From: Agelas oroides
Taxonomy: Eukaryota > Porifera > Demospongiae > Agelasida > Agelasidae
Direction: 5' to 3'
NCBI GenBank assembly: GCA_949130485.1
Contig: OX422185.1
Coordinates: forward strand, 5,226,928 to 5,290,927
Length of the DNA: 64,000 nucleotides
In this document: one piece after another, positions 41,216 to 52,689 of the stretch
How the letters are laid out: the number at the start of each line of letters is the position of its first letter
Position numbering within the stretch: position 1 is the first letter of the stretch
Program-made: the position numbers and the translations under genes
Notes under the pieces: model-generated
What the model saw: the letters and a program-made list of their open reading frames with translations, nothing else
Databases searched by the model: none
Told to the model about the DNA's origin: nothing

Positions 41216-41265
41216 ATTTATTAACAGTCTGTGAGTTGTGAAGCAATATGCACTACACTACCATA

Positions 41266-41342
41266 GACTCAGGTTAATAAGCGCGGTTATGCAATCGAAA
41301 TACATGACGGAATAATCTTGGATTCTACACGGGACTGTCACA
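41266..41342. repeat. C1 MITE right-end fragment
   Basis: The CAATCGAAATACATGACGGA to ACACGGGACTGTCAC portion matches only the 3' arm of C1. Confidence 0.6.
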
Positions 41343-41670
41343 TGTACTTCATATCAGGACAAACATTTTACTCTCAAAGACTAGGCAGACACCAGCAGAA
41401 CCAAGCCCCACATTACATGTAGTGGGCGTGAAGCACATCCCTTAACCCCACCCCCTCACACACCTACACACCCTCACCTATCCCCCCACCCCACATCCCT
41501 TCACCTGCACCCCCTCACCTGAACTGCACTTTCTTCTTGCTACACTGCAATAGTCTCACATAACTATGGCATCCTGCAGATCCAGGAAGGGATTTGGAGA
41601 ACTTTGGATCTTGTCTCTGGTATCTAAGAGTTGTATTTCATTTGGAAGGAGATGGAGGGAGATAGATGTG
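41343..41670. other. C-rich low-complexity spacer
   Basis: 41440-41525 is CCCCTCACC-rich. No gene or TIR pair is found. Confidence 0.5.
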
Positions 41671-41769
41671 TGACTGATGGGGGCTTTAAAACCCTTTAAA
41701 CCCTATAGTGCACTTTTGGCTACATCACACTGCGCACTGCACAGAAAAGATAGTCATTGTGCATTGGCG

Positions 41770-42055
41770 CGCAGGTTCTGCGTCAGTAGAAAGAGTGGGA
41801 CAGGGGGAGGTGGGTTGGGTCACCCACAGGTTGCTGTGCACATGGTGGCTGCTAGGCTTGGCTATGAAAGGGCCATGGTTGGGACCGGGTGGGCCAATTC
41901 TCATCCTGGCTGCATGAACAGGCTTTGAAATTGCTACTATCACCTTGTAGGCGGTTCACTTCTGGCTGGGAATGCTGCTTGGATGCTGAGCAGGTGACAG
42001 TCAACTGACAATGCTGACTATTGCATGCCCCTTAATAAGTGGGCATGGCTAAGGT
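41770..42055. repeat. R3 repeat, copy 2
   Basis: This is a more diverged copy: GGTTCTGCGTCAGTAGAAAG, ACCTTGTAGGCGGTTCACTT, ending GCCCCTTAATAAGTGGGC. Confidence 0.55.
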
Positions 42056-42346
42056 CATGAGTTTGCTTATTCTGGCTGAAAGTCCACCTGGGTGCAGTTT
42101 TGGAGTCAGGGCTCAGACAGAAGCAAAGATATGGTGCGTTAGAGTCATGCATTTCTCAAAAGTAGGATTTAAAAAGTTTTAAACTGTGTACAGTATACAT
42201 TGAAATTTAAGAGGTAGGAGATCAAATAGCATTTGCTTAGCCTCCTTCTCAGGCTTCCCCACTCCTGGGAATGAGGCTAGCATTTGCTTGCTATGGCTAC
42301 ACACAATCTACTAAATGCCACACACTCACGCTCACGCACGCACATG

Positions 42347-42387
<41 letters not shown>

Positions 42388-42391
<4 letters not shown>

Positions 42392-42695
42392 CTCGTCCCC
42401 AGACTCCACCCTCTCACAAGGAGAAACGGTCTGGTGAACCAAGTCGAATTTCTTGGGCCAGCGCACGCTTTTACGATAATGTAACCTAGCAACAACCAAA
42501 ACATTTAGCGGCCAACCTGCTCAAAAAAGGCATGGATGCTCGAATGGAGATGAACAAATTTTACTGTTGTAAGGAAAGTGCTACGTAATAATTACCGATC
42601 TCGCAATCTCATTGGTAATTACCCATTTGGGTAATAAGCCCAAGAAATTCGACTTCGTTTCCCGCCAGGGAGGTGCACGTGGGCGGGGTACGAGA

Positions 42696-42698
<3 letters not shown>
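42388..42698. mobile_element. TAGTCTCG-family element inserted in a CA tract
   Basis: TAGTCTCGTCCCC is at the left and GGGGTACGAGACTA at the right, with inverted AAGTCGAATTTCTTGGGC / GCCCAAGAAATTCGACTT inside. CACACA repeats flank both sides, so the target duplication cannot be measured. Fragments recur at about 17231, 47711, 56040, 59905 and 62227. Confidence 0.75.
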
Positions 42699-42729
<31 letters not shown>

Positions 42730-42743
42730 CATGGAAACTGTGT

Positions 42744-42943
42744 TGACCCAATTAAACTATTAGGTCTTCCAAAAATTCACCTATGAATATAAGTAGGTCA
42801 TGTACGTTCCTTTGTTAATTTAGTGCGCCTCTGCTGCCTTATATACCCTGGCTTGTTCCTAACACTTGTGGGTCTGTGTGACGTCTGTATAAGATATTCA
42901 TTGACAGTTTATGAGTATTCATGAGCTGTAAATATAGTTATGC
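42744..42943 (+). repeat. R1 dispersed repeat, copy 10
   Basis: It has TGACCCAATTAAACTATTAGG, CTTATATACCCTGGCTTG, TGACGTCTG and an ending TAGTTATGCGCATC. Confidence 0.75.
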
Positions 42944-43195
42944 GCATCCCTACGAGGGAAGTTGGATTATAAGAATCATGCACGTGAACAAATTACTTTT
43001 CATTCTTAGGTATGCGGAAGTTCATACAGAGATTAGCTCTCATAGCAGCCAAGTTTGCCGGGGATCAATGTTTGGAACACTTGTGAAATATTGAGTCTTC
43101 CAAAAATCCATCTTGCAGTTTGCTCAGATAGCTAGGTACAAGTAACTATACACTGGTTCTACTAAACTATTAGGTATTTCAAAAAATTGCATAAT

Positions 43196-43299
43196 AGTTA
43201 GATGCTGAGACCGAGGGATCTACGCAATTTAGAAACCCGCTACTTAAAGGCCCTACGGTTTCTAAATCGCGTAGATCCCGTCGGTCGAAGCATCTAACT
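43196..43299. mobile_element. Hairpin MITE, 104 bp
   Basis: AGTTAGATGCTGAGACCGAG at the left is mirrored by TCGGTCGAAGCATCTAACT at the right. GGATCTACGCAATTTAGAAACC pairs with GGTTTCTAAATCGCGTAGATCC. It is nearly all stem. Confidence 0.8.
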
Positions 43300-44100
43300 T
43301 ATTTGAGTATGCTAGAAATACGGCCATTATACAACGCTACTTTTCAAACCAGGATGAGGACGGAACAACTTAGCTTGTTGCAGGGCGACGCCGAAACTTC
43401 TGTCTACTGTGTGAAAAAGGCAAAACAAGCTTCACTTTCACTGTTCGGCGGCTCGATGCGCCCTTGGCTCCACCTGCTATGCAGAAATTTACTCCCATCC
43501 GCAGCAGCGCCTGCCTCAAGAGAAGCTCCGCCCCTCTCTCCACGTTCGAAGGCAGCAGAGCGAAAGGAAAGACCACAGACTATTTTGGCATAAATGGTGA
43601 AGACCATGTGTCAAGAAACTCAGGGTGACACTATCACAAACCTGACAGTCCATCTGCACTGTTCTGGCCACCATAATTTGAACATCAGCATCAATGATGG
43701 GATTTGTTTACGTCCGTCCGTGTCAGTAGCAACTAATTATTCATGTTTTGTATCAACAATAATGTGTTTATATCAACAATTTTTTGATGTATCCATAAAC
43801 AATATTGTTGTTGCAAAACGTAAGTCTACCCTGGCCTGGGGGGTGGACTCTACATGTAGAGTCCACGGACGGTGGCTCTAAGTGATTTAGAGCCTTCACA
43901 CTGACCAATCAAATTCAAGCATTTCATGATAGCATACTCTAACTAGAGTTCGGACATCAAGTGCTTATCATTGCAGCTCTGCTATCTTACATACTCTGGC
44001 TTGTTCTTAGCAGTTGTGGGTTGTGATGATATATGGTGAAATATTCATCGAAATTTTGAGTTTTTATTTGGCTGTGAAGGTAGTTTTAGGGTAGCAGATT
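43300..44100. other. Unassigned region with two adjacent hairpins
   Basis: There is a GC-richer block at about 43390-43580 with open frames on both strands (none recognised). A perfect 24-nt palindrome lies at 43843-43866 and an 8-bp-stem hairpin at 43874-43894. A partial R1-like end (CTTGTTCTTAGCAGTTGTGGG) lies at about 44000-44090. Confidence 0.45.
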
Positions 44101-44119
44101 CGGGGGCATATGAGCATAT

Positions 44120-44400
<281 letters not shown>

Positions 44401-44483
44401 ACATAGCTATGGTGAAGAACCTGGGAACTGGTTACACCAACAGTAGTTTTCAGTTTGCTTGTTGCAAGACTTTTGCAATCTGC

Positions 44484-44559
44484 TGTAGGGATGGTGTGAA
44501 AGTGTTGTGGTGTTGTTCTTATCTAGTTTAGTTGGTTTTTGAGTGTTCCGTCCCTACAT
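44484..44559. repeat. Solo TGTAGGGATGG module
   Basis: TGTAGGGATGGTGTGAAAGT to CCGTCCCTACAT is an isolated B-family module without the outer arm. Confidence 0.6.
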
Positions 44560-45009
44560 ACGTAATTGCGTATGATAACATACCGGACACTACACCAATC
44601 ACAACAGACCAAAACTGAACCACAGCATCATTGCCCTTGACACAATTCAAGTCACATTCCCAGACCACTGAACATGGTCATCAGTCTGAGAACAGCAATA
44701 GCACACAAAAATAAGCACCTTTTTTTGTTGAATTATTGTGGGTGCATGGCCCCTTTGTGGGTGATATGCTACGTAGGCAAGACTCATTACATCCCCAAGA
44801 TTAAGGCCACTAAAACCAGTTGTGCATTGTGCAGTCACATGTGTACGCTTGTTTGCATTGCTTGTTTGTGCCCACTTACTATAAATGTTAAATGAGCGCA
44901 CTTACTTCGATCAGATGCCGTGGCTACTTTTTTTTTCACTGCTCGGCTTTGTGCAGCTACTATTTGAGGGCGGCATTTAGAAAGCTCGCAGACATCAACG
45001 ACACTTGGA

Positions 45010-45240
45010 TAAGGTATGTATGAGGGAGACAGTGACGAACACTGTCAGTAGTACACGCAGCCTCTCTGTCCAGCTGTCAGCCATGGAAATGAGTCGTACA
45101 ACACAAATAGCCCTAGTGCTAGCATGGTGACAGTCGTCAGAAATTATTCGCACACATGTACATGTACCGCGTCCACTAGCCACGGCTACTATTCTAGGGT
45201 GGTGTTTATTTTGTTCAGAGTTTCCAATTGTGCAGCTACT
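45010..45240. repeat. R8 repeat, copy 3
   Basis: The shared AGTACACGCAGCCTCTCTGTC and ATTCTAGGGTGGTGTTTATTTTG blocks are present. The minus-strand frame keeps STRAICVVRLISMADSWTER. Confidence 0.55.
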
Positions 45241-46090
45241 ATAGACCATGTGCCTGCGCGGGCGTGGTCCGTATATCATACTCGAGAGTATACGCTTTTC
45301 CGCATACTCATCGCCATTTTGTAGGGCAGTGGAATGTACACGTGGACCCCTTGTTGGCTCCCTACCAGCAATACTGACAACTGGATCGCTTAGAGTGGCT
45401 CACGTATTTTATAAGGCTAATAGCAATGTATGTCATACTGCAGCGATTTTAGATGCGGCTCATGGTAACGTTCAGCAGCCAGCTCACAACCTCGTCGCTG
45501 TATAAACTTGCCGTTCACAGAGCCATTTTTTGCCCTACGTTATGTCATCAGAATACCGACGCCTAGCCCGTGACGTCACTGCCACTCGTAACCACACCCA
45601 TTTAGGCACACAGTCTATTCGAGGGGGGTGGCTATTCGAGGGCAGTGTCTATTCAATGCACTTTGAGACAAAAAAAACTAAAAGGTTACTGCCAGACTGT
45701 AGCAGAGTCAGCGTGAAAGAGATTGACGAAGACAACTGTCGTTGAAGTACCCATGGCAACTTACTTCAGCATGCTACCTAAACTCACCATGATAGATCGT
45801 GACAGACCGTGACAGATCATGAAGACAGGTAGCTCAGTTAGAAACAGTGGTACAATGCTTATTCACAGCAGAGAGTCATGATTTGAGTGTGGAGCTTAGC
45901 CCATGCCTGTGTAGCTGCCCTGGCTGACAAATCCTGTTGTTATTCATACGTGGTATGTGTGCCATTTATAATGCAAAACCACCATTGTGCTGCTCGCCCA
46001 GGCTCGCCCCACAATGATCAAACATCTCCTGAGTAAAAGTAACACATACTATGCATGCTCCGAGACATAAGCTATTGTTGCTAAGCATGT
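45241..46090. other. Unassigned region upstream of the CD225-like exon
   Basis: Open frames at 45248-45505 and 45530-45745 lack recognised motifs and good start codons. A CTATTCGAGGG-type end is at about 45618. The first exon of the CD225-like gene could lie here, but I cannot support one. Confidence 0.35.
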
Positions 46091-46096
46091 GACCAG

Positions 46097-48617
46097 GTGA
46101 TCTATTGTGCAATAATTTTGACCAAACTATGGGCTTCTATTGGGGCTATACGCTCTTACTCAAGTCACCAGGCACTGTCTGGTACAGCCACTGTTAATGC
46201 ATTTGACAATATTATTGGTGTTGATTATACCTACGGTGATGAACTACCCACGAAGATTGTCCAGGCTACCCTATGTGCTGTGATGTGCTCATTCATTGCG
46301 ACTCCTCTTGCCCTGATCTGTATCATTCCAATGATACTTAGGCTCAAAAAGGTAAGCCTCATTCTACAACAGTTCTTATAATGCTAACAAGGGTAAATAT
46401 ATGATTTACAATTAGTCTATCAAGCTAGACCCGTCTCTCACCCTCCAGAAAGGTGAGAGATGGTCTAGCAGATGTTATTAGTATTCATAGTTCACAGCTT
46501 GTTTAATCTGCAGCCCTAAAACTGCACCAGTATTAGAGTTACATACTGCATGAAGCCAAGGTGTTGCTACAGTCTCAAAATGGAACAGTAGGATCTGATT
46601 GGTCAGCATCTCATGCATACTAATAACATCTGCTAGACCCTGTCTCACTTTTCTGGAGGGTGAGAGAGGGTCTAGCTTGATAGACTAGATTTACAGCTAA
46701 CAATAGACTAGAGTGAAATCAGTGAAAGTAGTACACAGTGCTCAGGCCACACAAGCAAGAATGCTCAATGTGCACAACAATAGTGTGTCTAGATTTGAAG
46801 CCACTAGCTCTCAGCTCAAACTGCCACTGAAATACTATTATTATCCAGTTGATATTTCTAACAGTATTTTCCTATTCCCGTGCCGTGCAATATCACACGA
46901 TGTTGCACGGGTAGTTATTGCACAGGTGTTATTGCACGGCTGGAACTATACACGGTATCCTAGCAACTACGGTGTGCTTTAATTAGAACCGGTGCGTTCG
47001 AACAGCGAGTTACTCGGTTGTTTGTGTGAGTTGAGACACGACGCTGTTGTGGTAATGGATAATAAACATTTTATTACACTCGTTAGCGTGCATATCGCGG
47101 TTATTGCACTCGTGGACTGCATTTTCACTCGCCTTCGGCTCGTGAAAATACCACGCCCACTCATGCAATAACTCGCGATATTGCACGCTAACTCGTGTAA
47201 TAAGGTATATATAATAAAAGAAGGCAGATGAGGAAGGCATGGTATGTCAAAACACAATGTGTGTGCAGCTTTGCATGTACCTTAATCTCCCGAAAATAGG
47301 CCCACCCTAACCCCCCTTTTTTTAATGAAGTTCTTGCAAAGGGTGCTTTTCTCTCGAACGTATGCCTGCCTATTTATGCCATGGTACATGCAGTTATGTT
47401 ACTGAGCAAAAAGCACAGCACTGCGCAAGAGGAGGGATTTACAAATGAAATTTGCTGTTATTGCATAAGCAAGCGGATGACAAAAGAGGCATTGCAGAAT
47501 CACTGCATCCATACATAACTAGGGCCAGACAGACTGCATGTGAGGTGGGCATATTTTCAAGAGAATATCACAACTCTTGAAAATATGTCCACCCCCCTCT
47601 TTGTGGAGCCACTTAAGTTTATTGCCCACGGGCATATTTACAGTATGTGATTCAGCTCAAGTTCTAACAGCACTGGCATATGATAAATAACCACTAGTAA
47701 GTGCATCACTAGTCTCGTGGCCAGACTCCACCTTCTCACGTGGAAAAACAAAGTTGAATTTCTTGGGCTAGTGCGTGCTTTTTATGACTAGTGTATATTC
47801 AATACATTTGGCACCACACTCGCTCAAGAATTGTTTAGAGGCAAAATTTTACTGCCATAAGAAAAGTGGTATACATAATAATGAACAATCTCATTGGTCT
47901 TAATAGGCCCCAAAAATTCACCCACCAGACCATTTCTTGCCAGGAGGCACATGTGGGCTCGGCATAAAACATTCAAGTGCATAGCCTTATTTAGAGAAGC
48001 CTCGCACGTTTAAATTACACATGCGTAGAAAGGTTGTCTTTGTGTTGTAGTTGTGAGAGCAGAGGAGATTGGAAGCTAGTAATTAGTGATGCTCGCGGGA
48101 TAGCAATTAGTGCTACATGAATGACATAATCGTACAGGCTACTGTTGACGCCCATAGTGAAATGTGAAATCACCTTACACAACAGTGCCCTCGCTTCAAG
48201 TGGCTCGTTGGGAATCACCTCATACTACTCTGTCCATCATCAAATACCGTAGCGGGCGATCTAGAGCTCACCTGGCAGTATCTACTGAGTGAGTTTCGTT
48301 CCGAGAATGCTTCACCTATAATAGGTACACTATAGGGTTTAAAGTGTTACCTGTGAGTGTTCCAGTAAAATAGAACTTGAGTCATGTGACTTGAACCACT
48401 CACAATTAAATGTTGTGTTTCAATACAAATTTTATTATTTCCATACTTACAGGCTGAACAGGTTCTTGACGAAGGGTCTTTAACGGATGCACGAAAGCAC
48501 TGCAGAACATCAAGAAACTATTGCGCTTGCTCTGGACTGTGGATCTGTATCTGGATATGTATTTTAGTACCAGTTGCTGTAATATTGGGTACAGTGTTAG
48601 GTTTAGTTGTACGATAA
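46097..48617 (+). CDS. CD225/dispanin-like membrane protein, two visible exons
   Basis: Exon A (about 46097-46351) encodes DYTYGDELPTKIVQATLCAV, then MCSFIATPLALICIIPMILR and LKK, a first membrane segment with cysteines. GTAAGC follows. Exon B (48453-48617) follows TTCCATACTTACAG and encodes AEQVLDEGSLTDARKHCRTS, then RNYCACSGLWICIWICILVP and VAVILGTVLGLVVR with a stop, the second membrane segment. The join is phase 0. The loop AExxLxxGxxxxARxxxxxSRN between two helices is the CD225 (IFITM/dispanin) layout, and IFITM genes also have an intron near this place. The upstream exon with the initiator is not found. The intron (46352-48452) carries MITEs. Role inferred only: intracellular membrane protein. 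Confidence 0.6.
46413..46687. mobile_element. TIR MITE in the CD225-like intron
   Basis: TAGTCTATCAAGCTAGACCC is mirrored by GGGTCTAGCTTGATAGACTA. The arms pair for about 70 bases, including GCAGATGTTATTAGTAT. The flanks GATTTACAAT and GATTTACAGC match at 8 of 10. Confidence 0.8.
47071..47203. mobile_element. Hairpin MITE, 133 bp, in the intron
   Basis: TTATTACACTCGTTAGCGTG is mirrored by CACGCTAACTCGTGTAATAA. A second stem, ATTTTCAC...GTGAAAAT, caps the middle around CTCGCCTTCGGCTCG. Upstream (46880-46940) are extra TATTGCACGG repeats. Confidence 0.75.
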
Positions 48618-48639
48618 GCCATACACTTGGTGTATGCAC

Positions 48640-49390
48640 GAACAGTGTGTACCAGGTTCTCTTCCCTCCTCCTCCGCACAATTACAAGAGCCTGGGAATT
48701 AGGCTAAGTTCAGCCACCTGACTGCATTTTATGCACAAGATGGCAGTCCCATCTCCCGGTCATCCCTGCGCCTGGTATTGGCCAAAATGTGTCCTGTGCA
48801 GTGGGTAGCTTTGCCTGCCTTTCTTTATTCAGAGGTTCATTGGTTGTTCATGTACTGTTCGTGCATACACCAAGTTCCCTTGGTAACCTACATACTACTC
48901 TTTACCATCAATTTCTGTTTACCAGCTGAAAGGCCGCACTGCAGAATTTGGGCGGTTTTGAAATCAGAAATAATATCGCTTTGACGGCAACGGTATGCAT
49001 TGCTTCATTCGAGGCGATCTGTGAACTTCAAAGCAAAAGATTGTGTCAGTCACGTGCCGCAGTGTTTAGCTGGAATGGACAAACACGTGGAGAATTCCTG
49101 CAAGCAAAGAGCTGAGTGCCTTCATCGCTCCTTCGTAATCATCTATACAGAGCATGGTCAGTGGCAAGCATCTGTCATACGGGAGAAGTCGGCATGCCTC
49201 GCAGAGGTTATTGTAACAGAGCAGATTTTATGGAAATTTCCAAATTCCCAGAAATCCTGGGGAAACTGAGCATGCGCAAACAGTGTGTACCAGGCTTTTT
49301 TTCTCTGCCCACGCATGAGAGCCTGGGAACGAGGCTAGACTTATCTATACAACAGGGTGCATGGAACACGTACAAGTGAGAAGAACCCAT
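48640..49390. other. Repeat fragments downstream of the CD225-like gene
   Basis: Right-end fragments of the TAGCCTC family lie at about 48645-48705 and 49225-49338. Both contain an AACAGTGTGTACCAGG block. The open frames in between (49000-49269) are not recognised. Confidence 0.45.
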
Positions 49391-49398
49391 TCTAGCAC

Positions 49399-49857
49399 TA
49401 GCCTCGTTCCCAGGCCTACCCCGTTTTTTGTTCTTCGGTTTGCGTTCAGTATAATACACGGAGGCGGAAGAGCGCGAAAAACGGGGAAGGCCTGGGAACA
49501 CTTGTCACGTGAATGACGTCTGGTGGACGCGAGGTGGACGTAGGGGGGGCGGTGCCCAACTACAAATAACGTACTAGACTTCATCAGCGAGCGCTCCAAC
49601 GATAGCCCGGACCACAGACATTCACGAGATCGACAGTACTTGACTTCACCGGTAAGAAACTCGCTCTATGGTTTATTGCACACGAATTTGTAGTTGGGCA
49701 CCGCCCCCCCTACGTCCACCTCGTGTCCACCAGACATCATTCACGTGACAGGTGTTCCCAGGCCTTCCCCGTTTTTCGCGCTCTTCCGCCTCCGTGTATT
49801 ATACTGAACGCAAACCGAAGAACAAAAAAAAACGGGGTAGGCCTGGGAACGAGGCTA
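49399..49857. mobile_element. MULE-type foldback element with about 165-bp arms
   Basis: TAGCCTCGTTCCCAGGCCTA is at the left and TAGGCCTGGGAACGAGGCTA at the right. The arms (49399-49565 and 49693-49857) are nearly identical inverted copies, through GTAGTTGGGCACCGCC. A perfect 9-bp TSD TTCTAGCAC lies at 49390-49398 and 49858-49866. The loop of about 127 bases has no coding region. The high arm identity implies a recent origin or gene conversion. Confidence 0.9.
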
Positions 49858-50202
49858 TTCTAGCACCTCCTCCATGTAACTGCCCACCCCCAATTTTTGG
49901 TGCTTGAGCTGCAGTCACCCATGGGGGCTTGCCAGGGACACTATAGTAAGCGCAAAAATCAAATTACTTCCCACAGCAAAACTTAAGGTGACGATGAACA
50001 ACCTGTGCGTGCGCTTATTTATAATTATATTCATGATGTATACCGCAAGTCCGAATACATTCCTACCATTACTAACTTTGCGTCAATTTTAGTGACTGCT
50101 TTTATTTTCTGTGGAAGATAACAGCTCTACGGCCTTCCGCATAAATTTTCAAGGTCGACTCATCAAGTTTTGCCAAAAAACTTTCTGGACAAACTGTCAA
50201 AA

Positions 50203-50324
50203 ATGGCTTTGTTGGTCGTGGGTTACGAAGAATGCTACTCAAAATTTTATGTAGCACCCACATTCCGAGTGCTGCTTGAAAATTGCCATCGACTTGACCT
50301 AGATACTTGTGTTAGGAGACTACG
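50203..50324 (+). CDS. Possible coding exon, unknown gene
   Basis: ATG at 50203 (context TCAAAAATGG) encodes MALLVVGYEECYSKFYVAPT, then FRVLLENCHRLDLDTCVRRL. It reaches TACG followed by GTGAGT, a strong donor, leaving phase 2. No matching acceptor or second exon is found before R1 at 50617. I do not recognise the product. The surrounding 49870-50600 is free of recognised repeats, so a host gene is conceivable. Confidence 0.3.
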
Positions 50325-50616
50325 GTGAGTTTGAGGGCCATCAGTAAGCAGATATTTGACGCAAAAGAGCTTATGTGAAGGCTTTGTTCTGGATGGTGTG
50401 GATTATAGGCTGCTAGAGCTGTTATGACCAAAACAGCATTATGTATAGCCTGGACTTTGGTATCTCCATAGACTTTTGAAGTGATAAAATACCTGCAAGC
50501 ACTCTAGAGTTATAACTCGGACATTCAATCGCATTTATTGAATTCTGAGATAAGACAGGTTGTTCATCACTGTTCTAGGAATCATGATTATTGACAGCCC
50601 GCTGACTTCCTACAAA

Positions 50617-50808
50617 TAGACCCAGAAAAGTCCAGGCCTTCCAAAAATTTTTTGTTCGATGCTGCTCTAAAATATTTCGATGAACTGAATCTTTGCGAAG
50701 ATGCTGTACAGCAGCTGTCCTTATATACCCAGGCTTGTTCCTAACACTTATGGGTTTAGGGTGACGTCACGTAATATATTCATTGAGCTATGAATCTACT
50801 TATAAATG
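50617..50808 (+). repeat. R1 dispersed repeat, copy 11
   Basis: It has TAGACCCAGAAAAGTCCAGG, CTTATATACCCAGGCTTG and a TGACGTCA CRE-like site. The tail is shortened. Confidence 0.75.
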
Positions 50809-51048
50809 TGGTAATTAGAGCCTGAGTGTGTACACACACACACACACACACACACCTCAGGGATGAAAATGATAGCAGCCTGAACTTTGTCAGACCACAA
50901 TGTATCACAGACGTAGATTATTTCGCGTGGCAATTATTTTGTGGTCTAGCCACTCCAATGTATTACACGAATACTTCGCAGGGGAAATTTTCGCAGGTAT
51001 AAGTTTGCTACATCACTAAACTTTAATAACTAGTGGCACGTGCGAGTC

Positions 51049-51264
51049 ATGAAGGAAGAATTGGTGATCGAGCTGTGTGTGCGTGGCTACCTTGTTTATA
51101 AAGACATTTGGGAAGCAGCTATCGGGGAAGAACTACCGTGTGAAGAAGAAACTAGGAACACTAAGGACAGATATGCCGTAGCAGTGAAAAATTTCGCACG
51201 CAAAAATATTCGCGGTCCCGCTTCAACCGCGAATATCGCAAAAATTTCTACACCGCGAATTTAA
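51049..51264 (+). pseudogene. HIRAN-domain fragment, truncated
   Basis: ATG at 51049 gives MKEELVIELCVRGYLVYKDI, then WEAAIGEELPCEEETRN and DRYAVAVKN. The first half of HIRAN is closer to consensus than in 32957. After about position 51195 the frame runs into GCGAATATTTTTGCG-like repeat DNA, and the second half (VGHVPR and beyond) is missing. TTCGCG-rich flanks on both sides (50910-50995, 51190-51270) suggest it sits in another TIR element. Confidence 0.6.
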
Positions 51265-51807
51265 CTACGGCTACAGTACCTTGGTCTGCCATCGCTGAAT
51301 GTTGTCCTGACATGATAATTATTATGGTTTATTGAGACAGTACAAATATATACATTATTACAGGATATACATGCTCGTCTTATGGTTGCTGGAACAATCG
51401 GTTCATGCCCTGGAGAAGTTTTTGAGCCCACACATCCTAGTCTCGTACTTTCGACAAACAACACACCAAAACATCGACACAACGAACTTGTCTTGGTCGT
51501 CCATACTAGCACATAGCCACGCTACAGACTGATGCTTCCTCTCATAAGTTGCCACTTGTGGAACGTCTCCTTCGACACTTGCCTTTTCGATCACTTCATT
51601 TGCCAGCCATCACTCGATCTCACAGCTGTGTTTCACTTGCGAACGCTTGTAGCCACTTTGATGACTCAGCATTTATTTTTACATGCGATTTGATTGTCGC
51701 AAGTGCATCTCTTGTCCAGTCAGAAGGACCAATCGCTGAGTAGAATGGGCGGCCAACCTAGCTATATAAGCGGATTTTGGCTGATGGCCGACTGTTATTT
51801 TCATCCC

Positions 51808-51945
<138 letters not shown>

Positions 51946-51959
51946 TGTCTAAGTGTACA

Positions 51960-52689
51960 TGTTCCGCGCAATCTGAGAATTTGCGCAATCTCGAGATTGC
52001 GTTGCGCATTTTCAGAATCCCGAGATTGCGTTCCAAACTCGAGATTGCGCAACTACAGTGCGCAATCTTGAGATTGCGCAAATTACGCATGGACATAGAA
52101 GAGACCTAGCTAATTGCTCAAAAAAGGGATGAAAGACGACAAGATAACGGTGACAGGAGATGACTTACGCGTCACAGCGTCAGCACCTGAGCGATTCAGT
52201 TCACTCGCTGACCCGGATAGGCGGAGGGCAGCATGGCGTCATCTCAGCCACGCTTCGCCATTTCGAACTCTCCACATGCTCAGTGTGAGGCACATGATAC
52301 GCAAGCGCATACCTAGTAGCATGAATAAATACAACTGTACGGCTGTAAGATATCATGTAGATGCACAAGAACTACTCTGTATCGCTCGGCACAAAACGTC
52401 TCGAAAACAGGCTTCCGTTGCTCATCAATACACAGCATTACTCATGCTTCCAGATCGCAATATGCCACCTACGGACGACGCTTATCAAGGACCTCTTCCA
52501 TCCTGCGAGCTACACAGTCATGACAGTAGATCACTCACAGTCAGGCGTTACAGCATGAAAGTTCGTAGGTATACATCTTGAGATTGGCACGTCTGTTACG
52601 CAATCTCGAGATTGGCTGCACAATCTCGGGATTCTGAAAATGCTCAACGCAATCTCGAGATTGCGTAAATTCTCAGATTGTGCGGAACA
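51960..52689. mobile_element. TIR element with clustered CAATCTCGAGATTG palindromes
   Basis: TGTTCCGCGCAATCTGAGAA is mirrored by TTCTCAGATTGTGCGGAACA. TACA is duplicated at 51956-51959 and 52690-52693. R2 copies at 17781 and 57041 show the uninterrupted junction (GAGTCCACATAAC). Repeated CAATCTCGAGATTGCG palindromes fill both ends. An ORF (ATG 52129 to 52581, 150 residues, MKDDKITVTGDDLRVTASAP on) has no recognised domain. Confidence 0.8.

Noticed and set aside
43303-43607. Overlapping ORFs on both strands in a GC-richer block
   Set aside because: No recognised motif, no splice signals that extend them, and equal openness on both strands.
49000-49379. ORFs downstream of the CD225-like gene
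   Set aside because: They run into TAGCCTC-family repeat ends and show no domain or good start.
52129-52581. Calling the 150-residue ORF a transposase
   Set aside because: No DDE pattern or DNA-binding motif is visible. It is listed only as an unknown ORF within the element.
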